Positions 42,873 through 54,097 are shown, counted from the stretch's first letter. The stretch: 64,000 nucleotides of DNA from Agapetus fuscipes (GCA_951799405.1 OX637362.1:10588493-10652492); one strand, 5' to 3'. A program made the numbers and translations. Notes: generated by a model from the letters alone, not told the origin.

Positions 42873-43281
42873 CACAATCATTAAGTCTAGCATCTCTGAC
42901 ACACTTGTCCATGACTATGTTAAATAGCCATGGACTCATCACACATCCTTGCCTCACACCCTTATAAACTTCAAACCACTCGCTATACTCACCATCAATA
43001 CGAACACATGCCTTACTATTTTCATAGTTGGCATGCACCGCACCTAGGAGAGCCCCATTCACTCCGTATGCTTTCAAAACATCCCATAACATACCTCTGT
43101 CTACTGAGTCAAAAGCCTTTTCCAGATCTACAAAGGCCGTGAACAGCTTCCGCCTCACCGACAATTGTTTTTCAACAAATTGTCGTAGAGTAAAAATCTG
43201 ATCAACACAGCCTCTACCGGCCATAAAGCCGGACTGTATATCGGAAATCCTTTCACTAGTAGTCAGAATCACATTTTCACA
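42873..43281 (-). pseudogene. RTE-1 ORF2, middle part (RT fingers/palm)
   Basis: Reads ILTTSERISDIQSGFMAGRG, CVDQIFTLRQFVEKQLSV, AFVDLEKAFDSVDRGMLWDV, GVRQGCVMSPWLFNIVMDKC and ends DCGL at the insertion. AFVDLEKAFD holds the first catalytic Asp. The frame is the same as the upstream ORF but follows a TGA; about ten residues of the usual loop after PISLLS look deleted. Confidence 0.85.
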
Positions 43282-44997
43282 TCACATACTGAGTAGACTG
43301 ATTGGTCTGAAGTTCTGACAGTCTTTTTTGTCCCCTTTACCTTTGTAAATGGGAACAATGACTGCCTTCCTCCAATCCATCGGTACTACTCCTGCATTCA
43401 CACAAAGCTTACATAATTCGTACATCCAATCTATCACGCATTCACCTCCTGCTTTCAACATTTCACCATTTATTCCATCAAACCCAGCAGACTTTCCATT
43501 CTTCAAACATTCAATAGATACTTTTATTTCTTCTTTTAAAATCCTAAATTCATTCTCTTCTGTCATTTTTCTAAACAAATTTCTTTCGCCCCGACCAAAA
43601 ATCCCTTCAAAATATTCTTTCCATCTCTTACATACTTCATCATTCTCCCATACCATCTCACCAACAGCACTTTTGATTCCTGGGGTGGTCAATGCAGAAT
43701 CTTTATTCCTAATGGCACCGACCCATCTCCAGAATTCCTTCCTACTGTCGGTGAAACTTCTGTTCATTTTTTCATCAATCTTTCTCTGTTCATTCGCTTT
43801 GCTTTCATAAACTACATTCTTCGCCATTTGCTTGGCTATCTTATATTCATCTTCTAGCTTTCTATCATTCCTGTCGTTCAGCCACTTTTTGTAACATTCC
43901 TTCTTCACTTTCACAGCCTCTTTTACTTTAGCATTCCACCAGGCATCCCCTTTCAATCTTCCACCTTTCGTTTCTCCACATACTTTTCGAGCACATTCAA
44001 TCATTCCTTCTTTCATAAACTTCCACATGCTTTCAATATCTTTTTCATTCACATTCTTTTCAAGTTCATTCACACTTAACTTTTTTTGTATTTCTGATTT
44101 ATACTTCACTTTCACGTTTTCATCACTCAGACTTTCTACTTTTATTCTTGGCTTTCTTACTTTCTTCTTACGTTTCTTCTTTCTTACTTCTCCAATCATT
44201 ATTTTAGCGCATAAGAGATAGTGGTCACTGCCTATTTCAGGCCCACGATAAACACGGCTATCTCTTACGGCTCCTCTCAGTCTTTCATCCACACAGATGT
44301 AGTCAATGATTGTGCGACTTCCCACAATCTGCCTTGTGTACAGATGCACATCTTTATGTCGAAACCATGTGTTTGATGCAAAAAGGCTGTGCTCTGCACA
44401 CAAAGCTATCAGGTGTCGCCCATTATCATTGACTACACCTCGTCCACTAGGACCAACAATTTTCACACACTCATCTCTTTGCGTACCTACCCATCCATTC
44501 ATATCTCCCAAAATTATAATGTATTCATTCTTCTTGCTTTCGCGCACAACTGCATTCAACTCATTCCAGAATCTCATTTTCACGTCCATACACTCTGAAT
44601 CTACAGGTGCATAACAGGCCACCAAGAAAATTTTCATCCTGTTTGTTTTGAGTTTAACAGTCAAAACTCTTGGAGAGATTCTTTGGTAGCCCGTTATGCA
44701 TCTTTTTACATTCTCACTTATAACCACACCCACACCCTGTCTTTCATTCCCATCTTCCACACCTGACCAGATATACAGTTCACCATTCATTAATACTTTT
44801 TCACCATTCCCTTTCATTTTTGTCTCTGTCACACCCATCACTTGTATTCTTTTTTCATTCATCACATTCAGAATTTCTTTCTCCTTACACTCATTCATTC
44901 TTCTGACATTCCAAGTTCCAAACACCCATTCATTCTCTCTGAGCAAGTTTCTGGCGGTTTCTCTGCAGAGTGGAACTGAGTTTATGTTGGCGAACAT
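43282..44997 (-). pseudogene. RTE-1 ORF2, N-terminal part (APE endonuclease and RT start)
   Basis: 571 codons. The endonuclease runs from about residue 28 to 260: FGTWNVRRM, GVTETKM, VACYAPVDSE, IILGDMNGWVG, TIIDYICVDE and IGSDHYLLCAK, all six conserved blocks of the exonuclease III-like fold. A basic linker (KKKRKKKVRKPR) and a helical region follow, then RT opening motifs SIECLKNGKSAGFDGINGEM and WRKAVIVPIYKGKGDKKDC with NFRPISLLSM. The frame ends at a TGA directly after. The endonuclease nicks target DNA and the RT copies the RNA at the nick; both are predicted intact in this part. Confidence 0.9.
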
Positions 44998-45010
44998 GGG
45001 GTTTATTAAT

Positions 45011-45611
45011 TACAAAAATAAATAAATTAAATCAAACAATAACAATTATTAAATAAAATGTACATAAAAATGTCAAAAATAAAAATGTCAAAAATTCAAA
45101 AAATAATCAAATCATTACAACAATCGTAATATTACAATATAATAATATTGAAAATTGTAATAACAATTAAGGATGTTGTATTGTTATATAAGGATTTGTT
45201 GTTTTTGAAGGGAATATCTGTAATTATTATTCTTACAATTAGTTGTTAATCAAATGATAGCCTAGAAGTAGTTCAAGTCCATTTTAAGTCCTTATTTTTA
45301 GGTTTTATACTTTAACAATTCCTTAAGAATCTAATATTCGGAACCGAATATATCTAAAACTAGCAGGTCTCCGAAACAATTCTATATCCGAAATTTCATA
45401 TCCATAACATCTCTTATCTCTAAGCCTGAAGTCTAAATCCTTAGGAAATGCGTAAATCTTACCGGATCTATTTGAAAACAAAACATTATAAAACATGGCG
45501 GCTTGTAAACAGCTGATCACTGTATCATACAAAATTGGTCGGCTGTTTGCACCATGTTTATTACGTTCTATCTGCAAATAGATACAATTAGATCTAACGA
45601 CACCCGTTAGG
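45011..45611. other. AT-rich unassigned sequence
   Basis: No coding similarity. Contains CATATCC/ATATCC words near 45345-45415 resembling the 48-bp repeat. It may include the RTE-1 5' UTR. Confidence 0.35.
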
Positions 45612-46382
45612 CAGGGCTGGAAGTCTCATCACCACGGTAATTCTTAACTACCGAATATCGGTAATATTTGTATGAAGACTAATCAGCTGTTCACTTGCGG
45701 CCATCTTGGATTGACAAGTCTTCATATAAATATTACCAGTATTCGGTAAAATATCTACCGTTGGAAGCTAAAAGGTCACTCGTCAACGCTTTTGTAGTAT
45801 CCAAAGTGGACTACTGTTATTGCATTTATGCAGCCCAACCACAGTGTGAATTAAGTCGGTTGCAGTCAGTAATGAATGCAGGCGCGCGGCTTATATTCAA
45901 CCAAACCAAACACTGTCACATAACTCCGCTTTTAAAGCAACTCCACTGGCTGAGGTTTCCTCAACGTGTCAAATTTAAACTTGGCCTTATCACATACAAA
46001 GCTCTCCATGATGCAGCTCCTTTCTACATCCAAGAGCTGATTATCTCAAAAGTTCTGGGCTCAAGGGAGCAAACACTAAGATCAGCAGAGAACGGAGCGG
46101 AAACCCTGCTAAATGAACCTAGAAGAAAAATTGCCACTGTTTTCGGAGACCGTGCTTTTGCAGTAGCCGGCCCTGCGACCTGGAATCAACTACCACCAGA
46201 AATCCGGAAGTCTAAGACGATTGAGGACCTAAAAAGGAGGATGAAGACATTTTTCTTCGCCCAGTAAAATACTAAGCGGCCTTGGAGTGACATTGAGTTA
46301 CGAAACGGCGCTGATAAGGAAATCATCATAATCATCATCAATCATCATAAAAATTACCGTGGTGATGAGACTTCCAGCCCTG
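45612..46382. mobile_element. MITE-H with perfect 31-bp inverted ends, split by a LINE
   Basis: The left end CAGGGCTGGAAGTCTCATCA continues to CCACGGTAATT (45612-45642). It is an exact reverse complement of 46352-46382. Inside the left part are ACCGAATATCGGTAATA and AATCAGCTGTTCACTTGCGG. CAGGG termini are common in hAT elements, but no 8-bp target duplication is visible. No transposase. Confidence 0.75.
45750..46351 (+). pseudogene. LINE-VII (CR1/L2-like) C-terminal fragment
   Basis: An open frame in which LPLEAKRSLVNAFVVSKVDY, QSVMNAGARLIFN, HITPLLKQLHWLRFPQRVKF, GDRAFAVAGPATWNQLPPEI and RMKTFFFAQ end at 46265. Coding similarity starts about 45757; upstream codons belong to the MITE. The 3' UTR ends in (ATC)n units. 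It is the best-preserved fragment of this clade here: no stop in about 170 codons. Confidence 0.85.
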
Positions 46383-46711
46383 ACACTATATGATCAACTT
46401 AATTCTGTACAAAAAGAGAGCAGCGAAGCTTACTTATGACCCTTCTCTCACAGCCAACCTACATTCCCTTAAGCACAGGAGGAAAGTTGGAATACTCTGT
46501 CTATTTTTTACCTGCTCTGATTTGATGTAATTTCCTCACTAATACCTCCTCCTCTAGTCACAACAAGGGCAACTCGTAGAACGGCTCACATTCATCTCTT
46601 TGCAGTCGATATTAAAACCATGAGAACTTGGTATTTTATGACACTTTCCACAGCCAAACTGCCCGTTAATGGAACGAGTGACCTGTATCTGTGCTCCCAC
46701 ATAAAACGTGG

Positions 46712-47165
46712 TCTAATCTAATCTAATCTAAGTTGCACAGATATGTAACATTGGGGGTTTTACATTATATGCATTTTCACAAGCAGACACGTATGAGTTT
46801 GCGCTTAAACATGCCGCATGTGGACTTACAATATAAACACCCAAATCTCAAATGAACATACACCCTGCAACACTTGCAGACGTTTCCTGCAACAGGGGTG
46901 ACATTGGCAAAGTGAACAATTTTCTACAGCATGGATGGCCAGCCGCATACCAACCTATAAGGCAAGGAACTTACACAACAAATTAAAATTTTTTAAATAG
47001 ACAGATAATAATATGCATAAACATCAACCCCCTAGCCCTAGCCGCCAACATTACAGATCAACCGCCATTTCTTTACATCCTTACATCCTTCTTTCATTTC
47101 ATCCAGAGTCATAACCTTCTTCATACAAGCTCTCCTTTTATTATGACTCTGGATATTCCATTCAT
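46712..47165 (-). pseudogene. RTE-1 LINE 3' end
   Basis: GTCTAATCTAATCTAATCTA tail, SINE-C region, 3' UTR, then the reverse complement of the MKKVMTLDEMKE segment (GTCATAACCTTCTTCATACA). 46383-46711 is unassigned. Confidence 0.75.
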
Positions 47166-47500
47166 TTTTTTTTTTTTAAGGAATCCTGTGCGAGAGGCTC
47201 CCCAATTCTTGAGAGTCTTGGGGGTCTATGTCACCCTGGAAGGGTGCCGCAGAGGTGTTGCTTGAGTTCTTGGTTCTGGCGTGAGGCGCTGCAAGGAAGT
47301 GGTGATTGATGTTGGTTTTGAATAAAACCGGATTAAATTGGGAAGGGAACACAGATACTGGTAGACCATTCCATAAACGGGCAGTTTGGCAAAGGAATGA
47401 GTCATGAAAACGCCAAGTTCTCATAGTTTTGAGATCGACTGCAAAGGGATGCAGGAATTTGGTCCATCCATTAATCCTTTCTAGGTCTTCCTCTACCACG
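47165..47500 (-). pseudogene. LINE-III C-terminal fragment and 3' end
   Basis: Minus strand: FHDSFLCQTARLWNGLPVSV, then FPSQFNPVLFKTNINHHFL, the end of an RT ORF of the kind with ARLWN-LP motifs. The DNA after it (ACCTCTGCGGCAC...CGCACAGGATTCCTTAAAAA) matches one of the two SINE-A tails. It ends in a poly(A) tract on the minus strand, inserted into the RTE-1 end. Confidence 0.75.
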
Positions 47501-48115
47501 ACATCGGTGCAATAAAAAAAATAGTTTCATTTTTTCAGTTCACTTTTTCACACTTTCCAACCCTGCTTGACTTACCATCTCTTCTTCCTTTTCATCCCAT
47601 TCATTGCGGTAAGTTTGTACCTACAGTCTTTGCGTCAAAACTCAACCATAAAGTTTTACCAAATAATGTACTGCAACTAAAACTCTCACTAGAGTCGCTG
47701 TTTCAATTTACGTACATTATTTGGTAAACGCTTCGGCTGCGTTTTAACTAAATGTATTAGAACGTGGCGTAAAGCTTATTTGGCAGAATTTTGTTCTAGA
47801 TTATTAAAATTATTACCGTCGTACATCTTGTGAGAACGCTGTCTTAAAATTACTCGTATTGTAAAGAACCAAACGCGGCATTCTAGGATTATTTTCTATC
47901 TTTGATACATGTATAGAAATGATTAGAAAATGATTGGCTTTATTTCTTTATACTTATGCTATTTTAGAAAAATATCTAGATTACCGTGTTTGGTTCTATT
48001 CGACTCTGTTCCACCAGTGTATTTTCCTTTTACCTAATGTATTATAATTAAATTAGTATGGGTATTAAGATCGTATTTATTTTGTGTATTTGTGTACTAA
48101 ATTGTGGTAAATATA

Positions 48116-48168
48116 CTGGCTAATGTATGGAAGTGAAGCATGGACGGTGAGGGATTGCAAAATGAGTC
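48116..48168 (+). pseudogene. RTE-type LINE scrap
   Basis: CTAATGTATGGAAGTGAAGC encodes LMYGSEAWTV, the conserved block of RTE ORF2. 47501-48115 shows no other feature. Confidence 0.5.
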
Positions 48169-48249
48169 TTCTTCTTCTTCTTCGTGTCAGCCTCACACCG
48201 TATTGCCCCTGTAACGAGCAATAATTTAAATAAGTAAGGTTTAACAATC

Positions 48250-48830
48250 ATTAAATTATCATAAATCTACATTTCTTGCCACCTTTTACTGAAACAGGGG
48301 TAGATTGATAATTAAAATCCAAAATTTTACAGTATGGATGGTACATCGCATACCTACTTTCAAGTTAAGAAACAAAAAATACCTAGATTTAATTTTACTG
48401 ATTTACTAAGTGTTTGTTAGTGTCATGTATTTGGCTGTAATAAATTGTTTGTATTCCTTGCCTTATAGATTGGTATGAGGCTTTCCCCGCATACTGTAAA
48501 AAAGGGTCACTTTGCCAATGTCACCCCTGTTTCTGGGCGGATCGGCAAGAGTTGCAGTGCTTATGTCTAATCTAATCTAATCTAAATTGCAAAGATATGT
48601 TACATTGGAGATTCACATTACATGCATTCCCACAAGCAGACACGTACAAGTCCGCGCTTGCACATGCCTCATGTGAACCTACAACATAAAAACCAAATCT
48701 CAAATAGACATACACCCTGCAACTCTTGCCGTCCTTCCCTGAAACAGGGATGACATTGGCAACTTATGTTCATTTGAGATTTGGGTTTTTATATTGTAGG
48801 TCAACATGCGGCATGTGTAAGTGCGAATTA
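48250..48830. mobile_element. Cluster of four SINE-C pieces in alternating orientation
   Basis: 48255-48370 minus (diverged, TACTGAAACAGGGGTAG), 48450-48570 plus (TTCCTTGCCTTATAGATTGG), 48568-48763 minus (starting with TCTAATCTAATCTAATCTAA), 48764-48830 plus (CTTATGTTCATTTGAGATTT onward). The third looks inserted into the second/fourth, which would join into one copy. 48831-49215 is unassigned. Confidence 0.65.
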
Positions 48831-49216
48831 ATAATCAGAATAAAAAAAACAAATCTATGAGAATTAGCGTAGCTTTTAGCTGAGGTGAAATTTTATTTGT
48901 TACAAATTTGGAGATTCAAAAATTGTCAAATTGTTTGGTAAAAAATAGATTATCCTTTGTGATTGTTCTATGCGTGTAAAGATAGACCCTTGCGAATTAT
49001 TTCAGGGTTCTGAAGCGAGGGGTCCCTCCTATTATTCCGCATTCAGGGGTCACGTCCCATGACTGCGGCCACAAAAGGTGTTGGGTTCGACAATTAGCGT
49101 AATCCAAAGTCCCGTGAATGTTAAATGCAGGCCATTCCAGACATGAGATTAAAAATACTTTTAAGGGTAACACGATTTTAGAATAAGTGCTTGAAAATGA
49201 ATGTTGATAATATTTT

Positions 49217-49466
49217 TGTTCCTTGACTTTTGGTTGGTGTGTGTCTGACCAACCATGCTGAAGAAAATGGTTCACTTTGTCACTTCTGTTTCAGGGAAGG
49301 TCGGCAAGAGTTGCAAGGTGAATTTCCATTTGAGATTTGGGTTTTTATGTTGTAGGTTCACATGCGGCATGGTTAAGCGCGAACTTGTGCGTGTCTGCTT
49401 GTGAGAATGCATATAATATGAATCCCCAATGTTACATATCTCTGCAACTTAGATTTGATTAGATTA
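49217..49466 (+). mobile_element. SINE-C copy
   Basis: TTCCTTGACTTTTGGTTGGT to CTGCAACTTAGATTTGATTA. Confidence 0.7.
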
Positions 49467-49710
49467 GAAAGAATCCTATGCAGTAGACTGCCTAGATTTT
49501 CTAGAGAGTCTAGAGGTCTACGACGCTTGTTGGAGTGATGCAGAGGTATTGGTGATGTGGCGGTTGAAGTCCTGATTCTTTGTAGCAGGGCTGTGAACTG
49601 CGAAGTGTTGTGTTGTGTGCTGTGTTGCCTTTGGTTTGAGAAAATAAAAGAAAATGGCGTTTGATGTTGGTTTTGAATCCTACTTGTAAATATACGGCCT
49701 CTGAACATCT
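49467..49710 (-). pseudogene. LINE-III 3' end
   Basis: Minus strand: VGFKTNIKRHFLLFSQTKG is in one frame. Then ACTCCAACAAGCGTCGTAGA and GTCTACTGCATAGGATTCTT match the SINE-A tail. Closer to the SINE-A tail sequence than the 47-kb copy is. Confidence 0.7.
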
Positions 49711-49854
49711 TAAGCGCATATTTTCAGTTTTGTATTACAAACATGCATTATGTTATATTTTATGAATTATAATGTCTGATTACTCTCAAGTTTTTTGTCG
49801 ATCAAATATTCAACTTAAAAAATCAGATCTTCTGCTGCGTTAGATTGCCTCTGC

Positions 49855-50045
49855 TATATATAATTTATAATCTAAGTTGCAAAGATACATTAACACTTAA
49901 AGCTTATATTAAATGCATGCCGACTGACACGCAAGTGTAAGTTAGCAACTGATTTTGCTTATTCCTGAAACCGAAGTGGTATTGGCAAAAGTAAAAAAAG
50001 TTTCTACAGCATGGGAGTCAGCCTCATATCAGCCTATAAGTTAAA
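49855..50045 (-). mobile_element. SINE-C copy, decayed
   Basis: AATCTAAGTTGCAAAGATAC, TATTCCTGAAACCGAAGTGG and ATCAGCCTATAAGTTAAAGG on plus. Confidence 0.55.
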
Positions 50046-50064
50046 GGAAAAAAAAGTGATTATA

Positions 50065-50575
50065 CAGTGGTCAATCGAAGAGGCAGTTCAACCGCCTTCA
50101 ATCTGTGATTAATTTGGCAGTAAGGCTCATATTCGAGATGTCCAAACTCATTCACATCACTGCGCTGTCAAAAAACCTACATTGGCTTTGTTTTTCGGAG
50201 AAGATGGTCTACCGTGTTTATTGGTATATAAACCCATCAACAGCTTGACTGACATGATTTCGCCTGTTGAGATGGGTGTGAAGCGGCAGACATTCAGATC
50301 CGCGGGCGATGGAGCTATCAAGTTGATTCAGCCGCGCCGTCGGATTCGAACAAACTTCGGAGACCGCGCTTTCCGTGTTGCGGGTTCGGTGGAGTGGAAC
50401 AGACTGCAACCCGGAGTGAAGAACTCCAAATCTGTGGGAGTATTTCGCGGAGCACTCAAGTCACACCTTTTTAAAAAGTCTTATCCGTGATTGGAGAGGG
50501 CCCTTGATGTGTGACACACACAAAAACAGTGCTCTCTTATTATTTGTAATGAATTATCTCGATATGATAATAATA
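50065..50575 (+). pseudogene. LINE-II C-terminal fragment with 3' UTR
   Basis: Second copy of the LINE-II end: SPVEMGVKRQTFRSAGDGAI, FGDRAFRVAGSVEWNRLQPG and KSHLFKKSYP ending near 50490. The upstream part is frameshifted and a segment coding AINGLAPPYLA-like residues is shortened. The 3' UTR has GGAGAGGGCCCTTGATGTGT and AAAACAGTGCTCTC. Confidence 0.8.
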
Positions 50576-50576
50576 T

Positions 50577-50968
50577 TGTTACGAAATTAGGGTTCAAAAG
50601 TCTTTCAAATTAAAATACACAGGTCTTCTTATACAGTTGTTTATTTTACACTTTTAAATAATTTATTTTCACAAAGCTTTCTCGACTATTCCACTTGGTT
50701 TCTGTTCACTGATCAAGTTAGTTCTATGTGTTTGTAAATCTCGTATGATACTACTCGCCCTGCAAGCCACTCGCACCCTTCTTATACTCTTTAAAACAGT
50801 ACAATCTAGACCTATATTTGCTATACAGTTCCAGAAAGGCATAGTAATTATTATTTCTCGATGCTTCACGTATTTTATTCAATGATTCCTACCCACACAA
50901 TACAATACGGAATTCCTATAACTAATACCTACTTATTTTAAATATTTATATTTCATATTTACATAACA
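50577..50968 (-). mobile_element. Solo LTR
   Basis: Same family as 6206-6705, inverted; 392 bp bounded by TGTTACG and CATAACA on plus, with a perfect 4-bp ATAT duplication on both sides. The minus-strand order of TATA-like and AATAAA signals matches the 6-kb copy. 50969-51304 contains no confident feature. Confidence 0.8.
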
Positions 50969-51304
50969 ATATAATCATAGATGCCAAAATGGCGTAGTAA
51001 AACTAGTGACTATAGCCTTAGATTAATGTCACCCTGTAGTTTTAATCTTACCCCGAGTTGAACATATTATAATGGCGGAGAGGGCGCTACGCTCAGCATG
51101 GCTAATATAAGGAATAACAGGGTGTATACATTTTTCATGCAGCTTACACCGCATTATAATAATCTAACAACCTTTCGTACCACTTGCTTAGAATACTGAT
51201 TTGGAGTTGCAGACAACAGTGGATGTCAACATTTTATGAATGTGAATGGGCAAACCCAAAAAAAATGACAAAAAGTTTCAAAAGATCCATAAATAAACAA
51301 GTTT

Positions 51305-51525
51305 TTCTAATCTTATCTAAATCTCAGCTGCAAAGATATGTATAATTTGAGATTCATATTAAATGCATTCCCACAAGCAGACTCGCATAATTTCGCGCTC
51401 ACACATGCCGCATGTGGAGCTACAATATAAAAAACCCAATATCAAATGAACATAAGCCCTGCAACTCTTGCCGACCTTCCCTGAAACAGGGTTGATATTG
51501 GCAAAGTGAACCATTTTTTACATTT
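51305..51525 (-). mobile_element. SINE-C copy
   Basis: TAATCTTATCTAAATCTCAG, TTCCCTGAAACAGGGTTGAT and AAAGTGAACCATTTTTTACA; stops before the usual 5' boundary. Confidence 0.65.
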
Positions 51526-51619
51526 GTGTTGATTAAATAAGAAATACTTAAAGAATTTATATAAAATCAAAAACGAACTAATTTATTTGTAAAATTAGCG
51601 ATTATATATTGTTTATGTA

Positions 51620-51885
51620 TGTTCCTTGACTTAGAGGTTGGTATGGGGCTGATAAAGTCATGCTGTAGAAAGTGATTCGCTTTGCCAACGTCACTCCTGT
51701 TTCAGGGAAGGACGGAAAAAGTTGCAGGATGTATGTCCATTTGAGATTCGGGTTTTTATGTTGTAGTTTCACATGCGGCATGTGCAAACGCAAACTTGTT
51801 AGTGTCTGCTTGTGAGAATGCATATAATGTGAATCCCTAATGCCACATATCTTTGCAACTTAGATTTGATTCGATTAGATAACCA
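51620..51885 (+). mobile_element. SINE-C copy
   Basis: GTTCCTTGACTTAGAGGTTG to CAACTTAGATTTGATTCGAT. 51886-52424 contains no recognised feature. Confidence 0.7.
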
Positions 51886-52424
51886 GAATCGGTTGATTTA
51901 AATAAAGTTGCATTATCTAGGTATCAAAGTATTAAATTGTTAAGGGGGAAAATATGTTGGTTTTACATTAAATGCCAAGCCAATAAATGATCTTTTTACG
52001 CTTTAAAAATAGTTGTAAGCTCTGCGAGCTGGATTATGCACGGTAAACCCAATACCAAATTATCCGAATATATTTATTTGTCATAAAATGGTTCACAACA
52101 CCTTTAGTTCACCTTCACTGCTCTAGATAAGGATGTGCCACATGTAGTCTCGCGTCACGGCTGTCACTTGCAGGAACGTTCGTTCACCGCAAGAGCAGTG
52201 ACTCAAGTATACAACATACGTTCTAACTAAACCCAAGCGTTTCACCTAAAACGTAATTTATTAGCAAAGTTATAATGGACTATCTAAGAAATATTTTAAT
52301 GTCTATAATCTATGCTGTAAAGATTTTTCACCTTATGATGAATGTGATTAATAAAATTAGTGAATGTAAACAGTGTTTTAATAGACTAAAGGCTTATCTT
52401 GTTTTTTTCTATAAAATTCACTAA

Positions 52425-52842
52425 GGCCCGGTATTTTGAAGTATCGTAAAGTTAATTAAAATGCAATTTTAGTTAAATCATCATAATATTTCACTCACCG
52501 AATTTCGGCAGTAAATATTTAGTAACTTTAACTTTCGATTTTCAAGATGGCGGCGCTTCACTGACAGCAGCTGTTCTTTTTTAATGTAAGGATACATCAA
52601 ATTGTTGCAAACTGAACATTTTTTGTCTCGTTTTCTAGCTTAATGAAGGTAAGGGATATGATTTTTATGAATAGTTGTTTATCTTATAGCTTTTGAATGG
52701 CATTTTAATTATTTCCAAGATTTGGGGGCGTGGCTTCATACTTCGGCAATGCTCGGTTTTAGCAAGCTCGAGATTGAGTATTTTGAATAAAAGTTCAAGT
52801 AATAGTTAACTAAAGTATTACTACAGTTCAATATACCGGGCC
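52425..52842. mobile_element. PIF/Harbinger-like MITE
   Basis: Terminal inverted repeats GGCCCGGTATTTTGAA (52425) and its counterpart TTCAATATACCGGGCC (52827-52842). It is flanked on both sides by TAA (52422-52424 and 52843-52845), the 3-bp TWA target duplication typical of PIF/Harbinger. The 418-bp interior has CAAGATGGCGGCGCTTC and no transposase. Confidence 0.75.
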
Positions 52843-52874
52843 TAAGGATTTAAGATCCATATATAATTTACGCC

Positions 52875-53075
52875 ACATCTGTACTTACAAAATTTATGTC
52901 AACCGATGACGTATAAAGTGGTTTACTTTGCCAATATAACCTTTGTTTCAGAAAAAGGCGGCAAGGTTTACAGGGCTTATTTTTTATATAAGATCTTAAA
53001 ATTGTCTGCTTAGGGTAATGTTTTATGTATGTATAAATCTCAAATTTCAATATATCTTTGCAATTTATACAAAAG
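52875..53075 (+). mobile_element. SINE-C remnant
   Basis: AAAGTGGTTTACTTTGCCAA, CTTTGTTTCAGAAAAAGGCG and ATATATCTTTGCAATTTATA. Very diverged. 53076-53455 is unassigned. Confidence 0.45.
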
Positions 53076-53455
53076 ATAATATACATAGATTTGCAAACTG
53101 AGACAACATTCCTATTGAGCGTTCTGATTTACATACATATTTGTGGTAAACGCGATGGTTAGGTTTTAACGTGACACTTACATCAGGTATGAGGCGCAAC
53201 ACCAGCGTATATATATTTGTATATACATGTAATCCATATGCCTTTCGTAGACAAAACGCACGACAGTCATAGTACGACTTCACAAACAAAAGGCATCTCG
53301 TAATGGCCTCACGCCAAACAGAGTCATTACAAGGAATTAAAGAACTAACTCAGATTATAAACGTTTATAAGAGTCACGCGTATCTATTGATTCAATTTAC
53401 TTTTTAGTAAATTTATAATTAAATACTTTTTATATATTAGTAACTACTTTTATGA

Positions 53456-53985
53456 TGCCGGTCCGTAGTCTTGTGGTAACGCTTCAGACTCGTAAATGGA
53501 AGGTTGTGGGTTTGAATCCTGGTGTAGCATAAAAAATATACCATTTATATTTTTTTAAATGCTCCGGTAAAGTCCATTCAACCTTACAGCAATTGGGTCT
53601 TTCTTTAGAATTGGCGCTTTGTAGCGACGACCAAATTTCGTAAAAAGCCCGGTCGATAGCTCAGTAGGTAGAATGCTTGCATTCCATGCCGAGAGCAAGG
53701 GTTTGATCCCCACCGAGGGTATCAGAAATGATTTCCGGTTTTGGTGTTTGTATCAAAACCCAAAAAAATAAACACCGGCAAGGTGTAGGTACTAAACCTT
53801 CATAATAATTTAGAACCAGCCCCCTCAGGAGCTGGAAAACCCCCATTTTAACTGAAGTGGTTGACGTGACGACGGCCCCCTTGCCCATAAAAATAAAACG
53901 GTCCCAAATCACCACATGGAATCTTTTGAGGGATAACGCAGGCAAAAAGTTACACTAAATGTGTAGCTTAGTTGCATTCATGTCG
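53456..53985 (+). mobile_element. SINE-A/SINE-B dimer, full length
   Basis: Two tRNA-like heads in one unit: the first GCCGGTCCGTAGTCTTGTGG with B box GGTTTGAATCC (53510), the second CGGTCGATAGCTCAGTAGGT (53649) with GGGTTTGATCC. The SINE-A body joins the second head at AAAAAGCCCGG. The SINE-B body runs to GAGGGATAACGC and TACACTAAATGTGTAGC. This shows that the partial dimers elsewhere are one family. Confidence 0.8.
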
Positions 53986-54097
53986 GACTATGGACGTTAG
54001 CGCCTAGCACTCTCAGCACTCTACAACTTTAAAGGAGACCAAGAAGGCCAGAAATGTGACGGATGGACCATGTTAACATAGATGCAGCCAAGGCAGA

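Larger units (their letters stand above)
41534..45010 (-). mobile_element. RTE-1 LINE, longest copy
   Basis: Minus strand: ORF2 with APE endonuclease and reverse transcriptase, then about 380 bp of 3' UTR whose last 250 bp equal SINE-C, and a tail of ATTAG units (41534-41555). It is broken by a stop after the fourth RT block, a nested LINE-II fragment, and a stop near the C-terminus. The tandem-repeat tail and domain order fit the RTE clade. The 5' end is unclear; about 45000 is where coding similarity stops. Confidence 0.85.

Noticed and set aside
43349..43810. 153-codon plus-strand open frame and others across 43.3-45.0 kb
   Set aside because: They are antisense shadows of the RTE-1 ORF2, rich in Ser/Phe/His as expected for the complement of a Glu/Lys-rich protein.
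51037..51150. Short inverted pair CACCCTGT...ACAGGGTG as a possible transposon
   Set aside because: Only about eight bases match, with no target duplication and no second copy.
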